From: Trichostrongylus colubriformis | Taxonomy: Eukaryota; Nematoda; Chromadorea; Rhabditida; Trichostrongylidae | Assembly (NCBI GenBank): GCA_963978905.1 | Contig: OZ022257.1 | Span: forward strand, 29,217,274-29,281,273 | Length of the DNA: 64,000 nucleotides | Direction: 5' to 3' | In this document: piece after piece, positions 58,479-64,000 of the stretch | Position numbering within the stretch: the first letter of the stretch is position 1 | Layout of the letters: the number at the start of each line of letters is the position of its first letter | Position numbers and translations under genes: made by a program | The notes under the pieces: model-generated | Database searches by the model: none | Seen by the model: only the letters and a program-made list of their open reading frames with translations | What the model was told of the DNA's origin: nothing

Positions 58479-60964
58479 CTATGGTAGTTGATGGTCATAC
58501 TTTAGTCGAATTTCCTCCGCTAAATCTTTCAAAATGTCAACGATCTCATGATACGATTTGCGAATGTCCGTTCGCGCTACCTAAATGTCCACAACGATTG
58601 CACAGTAATGGTCTATAAGTATGTGGAATTTCTCTCACCAGTGCTTGAAGCTCAGCTTCGGCCTCGCTTAGGGTTTCTTCTACTTGCTCGACTTCATCCG
58701 CTTCGCTTAAGATTTTCGCATGCCGGTCGAAAATTGAGGCTACCTAAAAGAGCTCACTACATTGTATTCGCGGTCCCAGATTTCTGCTATTTTACTTCTG
58801 AACAGAATAAAATATAAATTTACCAGGTTCCAAGACTCACTCCGCTGTTGGATATAAGCAGTCCACAATATGCTACCATAGGAAGGTATTGTGATACATT
58901 TGGTCGATTAGGTCGTAACAATGATCTCCACCCTTCTCAGTGTCAGGTTCCGATCAAAGCGGATCCGCCGAAACGTTAGCCAAATCAATAGACCTAGTCT
59001 GGTTGCTTCGTTTTGTTCTGTGACGCCATATCCGTCTGACAAGGGAGGGTCATCAGGTCAGTCCGGCCTTTTGCGATGGGATGTATACCACTGTACTCGT
59101 CTTGGGACGAGAAACTCAAATCTGCCTTCCAAATTTGCGAAACGATTCTGTGAGCAAAGTTATGAAGGGTAGTCTCCCGACATGGTCGACTCTCTCTCTC
59201 TCGCATGTTCGCATGAGTGGACGTGGAATGCTAGCACAGCAAGGTGAGTTGTGGTGTACTGGATACGATGGTTGTTTCACAGGAGATGGGTCGCAGGTTC
59301 GGATCCTTTGTGCGACTGCTCTTTTGCTTTTTCTCCCTTCAGCTCATATGAACCCAGAAAGTGCGTATTAGTAAGTATTTGAAAGGTTTACCTCTTCATT
59401 CAACATCAAGAGGGGACAAAATTTCACGTTTCCTGATTTATGCATTTTTTCACGACTTTCATTTATAGAGGGCATATGGTGAATAGGAGATACAAGAATA
59501 TTTGAAAACCAGTAATTTACGAACACATGTGGTATTCCTGCACAAAGTGGGCGAAACAGTACAATCTCTCACAGTGTGCACAACGAATACTTACTAATAC
59601 GCACTTTCTGGGTTCATATGAGCTGAAGGGAGAAAAAGCAAAAGAGCAGTCGCACAAAGGATCCGAACCTGCGACCCATCTCCTGTGAAACAACCATCGT
59701 ATCCAGTACACCACAACTCACCTTACTGTGTTAGCATTCCACATCCACTCATGCGAACATGCGAGGGAGAGAGTCGACCATGTCGGGAGACTACCCTTCA
59801 TAACTTTGCTCACAGAATCGTTTCGCAAATTTGGAAGGCAGATTTGAGTTTCTCGTCCCAAGACGAGTACAGTGGTATACATCCCATCGCAAAAGTCCGG
59901 ACTGACCTGATGACCCTCCCTTGTGAGACGTCGGAGTCGCCACATCCATACTTGAAAGTTGCTTCGAAAGGACAAGCGTATTCTCAAAGGAACGTTGCAC
60001 ATGTTACCTATTGCTGCCGATAGCCGATAGGCAACAATCCGCTGACTGCAGCAACAGTGTGAGTTTCCCGTCCTCTGACGCCGGAGCGCATGCAATAAGC
60101 CGTGAGAGTTGTAATGCGATCTCACTTCTACCATATCGCTATGCGTGCCCAACATCTTGTTCATCGGCTCGGAGGAGCTCTCGTTAATTTGGAATGACCC
60201 CGCGAATGTGAAAATTACGATCACTCTCAATTTTTGAATGTCCTGTTTACCTTTTCGACGAATAGATCCTTGATTATGCTAACAAGATTGAGTAATTTCG
60301 AAACAAGGAACGACATGTGTCGAACTCGTTTTTCGGCAATTTTGCGGTCTTTGTCCACTTGCTTGTAGTCCTCTGCAGTTTTCCCTTAATCGACAAATCA
60401 TATTTCATATAGTTTATGATATCTGACCATACACGTTGCAGTAATAATCTCACTAACAAACTTACTATCTAAACTGACACTAGTTAGAAGTTCCACAACT
60501 CGAAAAATCTTGAACATGTTATCCATACAGCCATTCATGGTGGGAATCAAGGATTGGTGAAAAACGTAGCTGAGCGGTCGTTCAAGCTGAAGGGAGAAAG
60601 GTCATAGACGGGCGGTAGAATTTTCTTGAAAGTATTTCTCCAGAATTTTTCGTTTCGCTTTCCTCTTTCATCTTCCTTCTAAATTTTGAAGAAAATTGAG
60701 GAGCAGGTTAAGGAGTTCAAGGAGCAGTTTCACCACAGTACTTTTCATCCTGGCTCTTCACATACAACTTCGGGAGAGTTACTTGCAATTTATTAACCTT
60801 GACTACTGGAAAATTGGTATCCTCTAAAAGTAGAAACTTACATCACACTGGATACAATGATCGGTCTCGGACAGGGTTCCTTGCGCTAGCCGCCACTTCA
60901 TTGCTCTTGCAGGAGATACACCTCCTCGTAGAAGCGCTGTCCGATAGAGCTCACTGATATCCAG
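58479..60964 (-). CDS. Unrecognised coiled-coil protein, last five exons (190 aa)
   Basis: Exons in transcript order: 60964-60842, 60586-60466, 60372-60251, 58743-58639 and 58580-58479. All junctions keep phase and have good donors (GTAAGT, GTAAGT, GTAAAC, GTGAGA). Residues include ELYRTALLRGGVSPARAMKW, DHCIQCD, MNGCMDNMFKIFRVVELLTS, DYKQVDKDRKIAEKRVRHMS, then the coiled helix ADEVEQVEETLSEAEAELQA and the C-terminus VDILKDLAEEIRLKYDHQLP with stop. The last 110 residues are strongly helical and charged. I do not recognise the family. The N-terminal exons must lie beyond 60964. The long intron 58744-60250 is occupied by the inverted repeat at 59030. It could be co-transcribed with tbc-2, but the 3.3-kb gap is long for an operon. 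Confidence 0.7.
59030..59940. mobile_element. Long inverted repeat with tRNA-like Pol III boxes in each arm
   Basis: Arms of about 350 bp (59030-59378 and 59586-59940) are near-perfect complements around a 207-bp loop. Shared blocks include GTCATCAGGTCAGTCCGG and GAACCCAGAAAGTGCGTATT. Inside each arm is a tRNA-like A box (GTGTACTGGATACG), a B box (GGTTCGGATCC) and T runs. It lies in an intron of the coiled-coil gene, and a degenerate relative is at 39014. Confidence 0.8.
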
Positions 60965-61247
60965 CTGTAATCGCACAGTCGCGAACAAATAAGCAATTTT
61001 ACAAAACTTGAAGGAAATCAGAATTATGCTTGATTTTGCCAGAAGTTTCCAATACGGAGCTAGCAAGGGAAGAATGTAGGTCGAGAAGGACATTTGTAAT
61101 GTGGCGTCAATCTCGGATCTTTTTTAAACCCCAGAACAATTCCCTGAACAAAATTATGATGCTTTGATTTGTGCTGTTCCGAAGTCTCATGATTATCCAA
61201 ATGTCCAAAACAATTGAGACTCTGAAAAATTTAATTAAAACTCAAAT

Positions 61248-61510
61248 GACCCCTCAGAAGTCTCGAAAAATCTGAGAATATTTTTGCGATATTTCGGCGT
61301 TTAACGCCTTCTTCAGGCCCTGCTAAAGAGGTATGGTGCAGAAAACTTTCTATCACCTCACCTGCTCTCCTTCGAAATTGGGGAAAAGGAGAGAACGTGA
61401 GGGGATAGAAGGTTTTCTGCACAATACGTCTTTGGCAGCGCCAGAAGAAAGCGTTAAACGTGAAATATCGCAAAAGTATTCTCAAAACCTTCGAGACATT
61501 TGAGGAGTCT
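61248..61510. mobile_element. Palindromic MITE
   Basis: GAATATTTTTGCGATATTTC and GCGTTTAACGCCTTCTTC on the left pair with GAAGAAAGCGTTAAACG and GAAATATCGCAAAAGTATTC on the right. It is flanked on both sides by related AAATTATGATGCTTT sequence. Confidence 0.65.
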
Positions 61511-61618
61511 TTCGAATTTTTTAGATAAAATTTTGAAGTCTCAATTGTTTTTCAATATTCAAAATTATGATGCTTTTTCTCAATGTACCTCTTACAGGTT
61601 GTGTATCATGAGGACGAA

Positions 61619-61653
61619 AATTCGCGTCGCGCACGTGGCGCGCGTCGCGAATT
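61619..61653. promoter_or_regulatory. GC-rich palindrome containing an E-box
   Basis: AATTCGCGTCGCGC and GCGCGTCGCGAATT are 14-bp arms with one mismatch, around a 7-bp centre. A CACGTG E-box spans 61632-61637. A regulatory role is speculation from motif and setting. Confidence 0.3.
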
Positions 61654-62273
61654 CGTGAAGCGGTGAAATCTCAGAAATCCAACGCAACAACCACAAAGCA
61701 TTAAACAAAATGGAACGTGTGCCGATCAATGTGGGTCAATCACTGGGTAGATCTTGAAATTCAAGATCAGCGTAATTCAGATTCAAGATCAGCGTCGAAA
61801 AAGCGGTTAAGGGTCTGTCTCCTGTAAAATGGTTTCTTTAATGCGAGGGATCAATCCGTTGCCAATATCGAGTTGTTTAAGACTATCGTTTTTCCATTCT
61901 CATAAGAACGTCTCCCTTACATAAACACGATTTCTAGTGCTAGACTGATAAAATATTACGGAAGAAACCACATTTAAAACCAGTTGGCTGGCGCACTACT
62001 GCGAGCGATTCATGGCGATGTCGTGCAAAATGGGTTTGATCGGCAAGACTACAGTTGTGTGTGGAATTGAGTGGGAATTCCCTTTGCTCTGCTCTCAGCT
62101 TAACTTTAAAATTGGGAAAAGGGGGAGTAGGTGAGGTGATAGAAAAGCATTCCGGTAGTGAGGTGAAGTCAAAAGTCTTCGGACAAATGCTTTTTTTACC
62201 ATAACTTTTTTCTTTCTATGCCAAACTGGACAGAATTTTATGTGCCCAAACCTACTCTGAATATCAGCTACTA

Positions 62274-63127
62274 TTAGGTTGGACGGGAAGTTCTGGGACA
62301 CCTTGTGAGAAAAATTCAATTTATTTTAATTTTACTCACATGTAACTTCAGTCACCAAAGTATGCACCATCGTGATCTACAATGTACTGCCAACGCTCAG
62401 GAAGATCGTAGATACCCTTCCGGTAGAATTCGGGAGACTTCTGGTCAAAGAAGTTCTGGAGCCCGCTCTTGAGATCGTCGTCATCTTTGAACTGTCGCCC
62501 GTCAAGGAAGTGGCTCAACGACCGGAATAGGTGGTAGTCAGTTGGGGACATGTCCGGGGAATATGGTGGGTGGGGAAGCGTCGTCCAGCCGAGGTCCTGG
62601 ATCCTTTGACACGCCAACTTTGCCACATGTGGGTGAGCGTTATCGTGGAGGAAGAGGTCTTGGTCCATTTTTCCGGTAAGTTTTGGCGCTCCGGTGTCCA
62701 ATTGCCTGCAGTAGAGATCGGCAGTGGCTGTCGTGTTGGATGGTAACAGTTTCCTATTTTTTTGAAAATTTTCAAAAAAAAAAAGTTTTTTTCTCAATGC
62801 AATTTTTTGAATATTTTCCTGTTCCAATTTGAGCCGATCGAGCCATCGGGCTGCCGCCATATGAGAGACAGTACCTGGGTCCATCGACTGGTTAATTTTG
62901 TTAGTGGCCTCGCATGCTGAGGAACCGAGGCGGTGTTCGTGAATTTCGCACCTTTCGCGAAATTGCCGTAAATTCACTGCTAGTTGAAGCCGTAGAGAAT
63001 ATGAATGTGCTATTCAGAAGCCCTTTTCAGACGCTTCATATACCCCCCACTACCAAATGCTCCCGAAGCTTTACAGGTTTCTACAGGAAAAAACAAAAAG
63101 TGTCCCAGAACTTCCCGTCCAACCTAA
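62274..63127 (-). mobile_element. Internally deleted mariner element, copy 2, with an open 209-codon frame
   Basis: TA-flanked, 854 bp, TIR TTAGGTTGGACGGGAAGTTC. The minus frame 62977-62348 keeps the helix-turn-helix (LGSSACEATNKIN, GTVSHMAAARW), then jumps to FLHDNAHPHVAKLACQRIQD and HPPYSPDMSPTDYHLFRSL. The second and third catalytic Asp have the mariner DD34D spacing. The TGDEKW block with the first Asp and the DEPRSGRP linker are gone, against a usual length near 345 residues. It cannot transpose itself but could be mobilised through its intact TIRs by a full-length relative. Confidence 0.92.
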
Positions 63128-63409
63128 TACTTGGGTACCGATAGACTCCTTTCATAGATCATTACGAGTGTTTATTACAAAATCACCGGAAAACACTGCA
63201 ATGCTTAGTCAGGAAAAACGGGTTTTTTTTCTGAAGAGCAAAACAAGCAAACCGTGAGAAACACAGTGAGAAATATTTCATAGGAAAACCGAGATTTTGA
63301 TGACAGCGGCATCCCGGGACGAGATCGAGTTCATAAACTTCTCTATAACTGTGTGAGAGGCGCTCTATTCTCCTACTACTTGGGCGCATATTCCCTCTCT
63401 GTTCCTACT

Positions 63410-63757
63410 CAATTACAGTGAAACGCATTTCTCGAGCTTTTACCACATAAGTTCTATCGGATTGAAGTGCAGTAATTGATCTGGCCACTTGACAAGGGTG
63501 ACTTCCTGGCGCGGAAGGTTTCCTTAACTTTTGTTGACTTGTTTGTGTGTGTGTTTCGAACCGATCCTTTGCGGTAGAATCTATCCAACAGGCATACTTT
63601 TGCTCGCTCATGGTAGTATGATGCTCACCATCATGTCCCTGTAGTCTGCCCTGTCATCGTTTCGTCTATCCTCAAAAAAGGGACCCATACCATGCAGTGA
63701 AAATGCCTCTACACCGCCACAGATCCTCCACCATGCCTGACTGTGGGTTCTGTAAAC
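63410..63757 (-). pseudogene. Tc1-like transposase relic
   Basis: On the minus strand, in shifting frames, EPTVRHGGGSVAV, GPFFRIDETM and HFNPIELMW match the Tc1 blocks TVMHGGGS, GPL-RIEGTM and DLNPIENLW. Stops and frameshifts occur between them. No termini were found. Confidence 0.7.
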
Positions 63758-63837
63758 ATTGAAATGAATCTTTCACCAAAACGTTACGCATACCAGATCC
63801 CATCACTCTCGCTCTGTTACCGCTCTGTGACCAACGC

Positions 63838-64000
63838 CAGAGGCGATATGTCTCTCTTCACGCTCCTTATCGAATTTTATCAACCGTTATCAATTTGGAT
63901 CGCCCACTACTACTGTCCCCGTCCCACCCCGCTGAACACGTGTTAGCGTTCTGGAATTAACTCGAAAGCCGAAATGGATTTGGCAACATTAGTCTTTCAA
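63838..64000 (-). mobile_element. Helitron-like satellite element, copy 4, runs off the window
   Basis: CTCCTTATCGAATTTTATCA, TCGCCCACTACTACTGTCCC and GGAATTAACTCGAAAGCCGA match the inverted 146-bp unit of copy 3. Its remaining part lies beyond 64000. Confidence 0.6.

Larger units (their letters stand above)
60965..62273. other. Upstream intron or flank of the coiled-coil gene
   Basis: Contains a palindromic element (61248-61510), a GC-rich perfect-length palindrome (61619-61653) and a CCAGTTGG half element (61980-62070). I found no further confident exon. Confidence 0.35.

Noticed and set aside
1..64000. CRISPR array, bacterial operon or phage
   Set aside because: Spliceosomal introns, nematode acceptors and eukaryotic transposons throughout; tandem repeats lack spacers.

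Overview
The window looks like nuclear DNA of a nematode, most likely a clade V parasitic (strongylid or hookworm-like) species. The reasons are nematode-type splice acceptors (TTTTCAG and TTTCAG), short exons of 50-320 bp separated by very uneven introns (about 50 bp to 13.8 kb), a recognisable ortholog of Caenorhabditis elegans tbc-2, and introns filled with mariner, Tc1-like, Penelope-like and Helitron-like repeats. The species assignment is inference. All multi-exon models were assembled by eye from splice signals and codon phase.

Layout. Positions 1309-3328 (+) hold the 3' part of a DEPDC1-family gene (degenerate RhoGAP-like domain and C-terminal motif). A Penelope-like element with a GIY-YIG endonuclease (5040-6320, -) and a repeat element carrying a 146-bp satellite (6861-8370) follow. 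From 55173 down to 9245 (-) runs one gene of about 46 kb, the tbc-2/TBC1D2 ortholog. I could chain 20 exons with consistent phase into a 924-residue protein: PH domain, coiled coil, and a Rab-GAP TBC domain with both catalytic fingers present. Its 13.8-kb intron contains apparently independent plus-strand genes: a candidate secreted Ser-rich protein (signal-peptide exon at 35191, main exon 42875-44042), a possible single-pass membrane protein (34521-34861) and a lone candidate exon (36963-37157). Upstream of tbc-2 lie five exons of an unrecognised coiled-coil protein (58479-60964, -), whose 5' exons I could not find.

Mobile DNA. Two near-identical, internally deleted mariner copies occur (22092-22944 and 62274-63127). 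A second, degenerate mariner (27153-28052) is inserted into an older repeat whose paralogous empty copy lies at 50812-52262. A Tc1-like TIR element (32763-33264) and a Tc1 transposase relic (63410-63757) are present. A striking 1.38-kb foldback (30097-31474) carries eight symmetrically spaced hairpins and is nested in another TIR element. There are four copies of a Helitron-like element with 146-bp tandem repeats (6861, 13734, 57515 and 63838) and many small TIR elements.

How the genes relate. TBC-2 is known in C. elegans as a Rab5 GAP of the endosomal pathway, and the DEPDC1 family acts in signalling and cell division. Nothing here suggests the genes form a pathway. The dominant story is one housekeeping trafficking gene inflated by successive transposon insertions.
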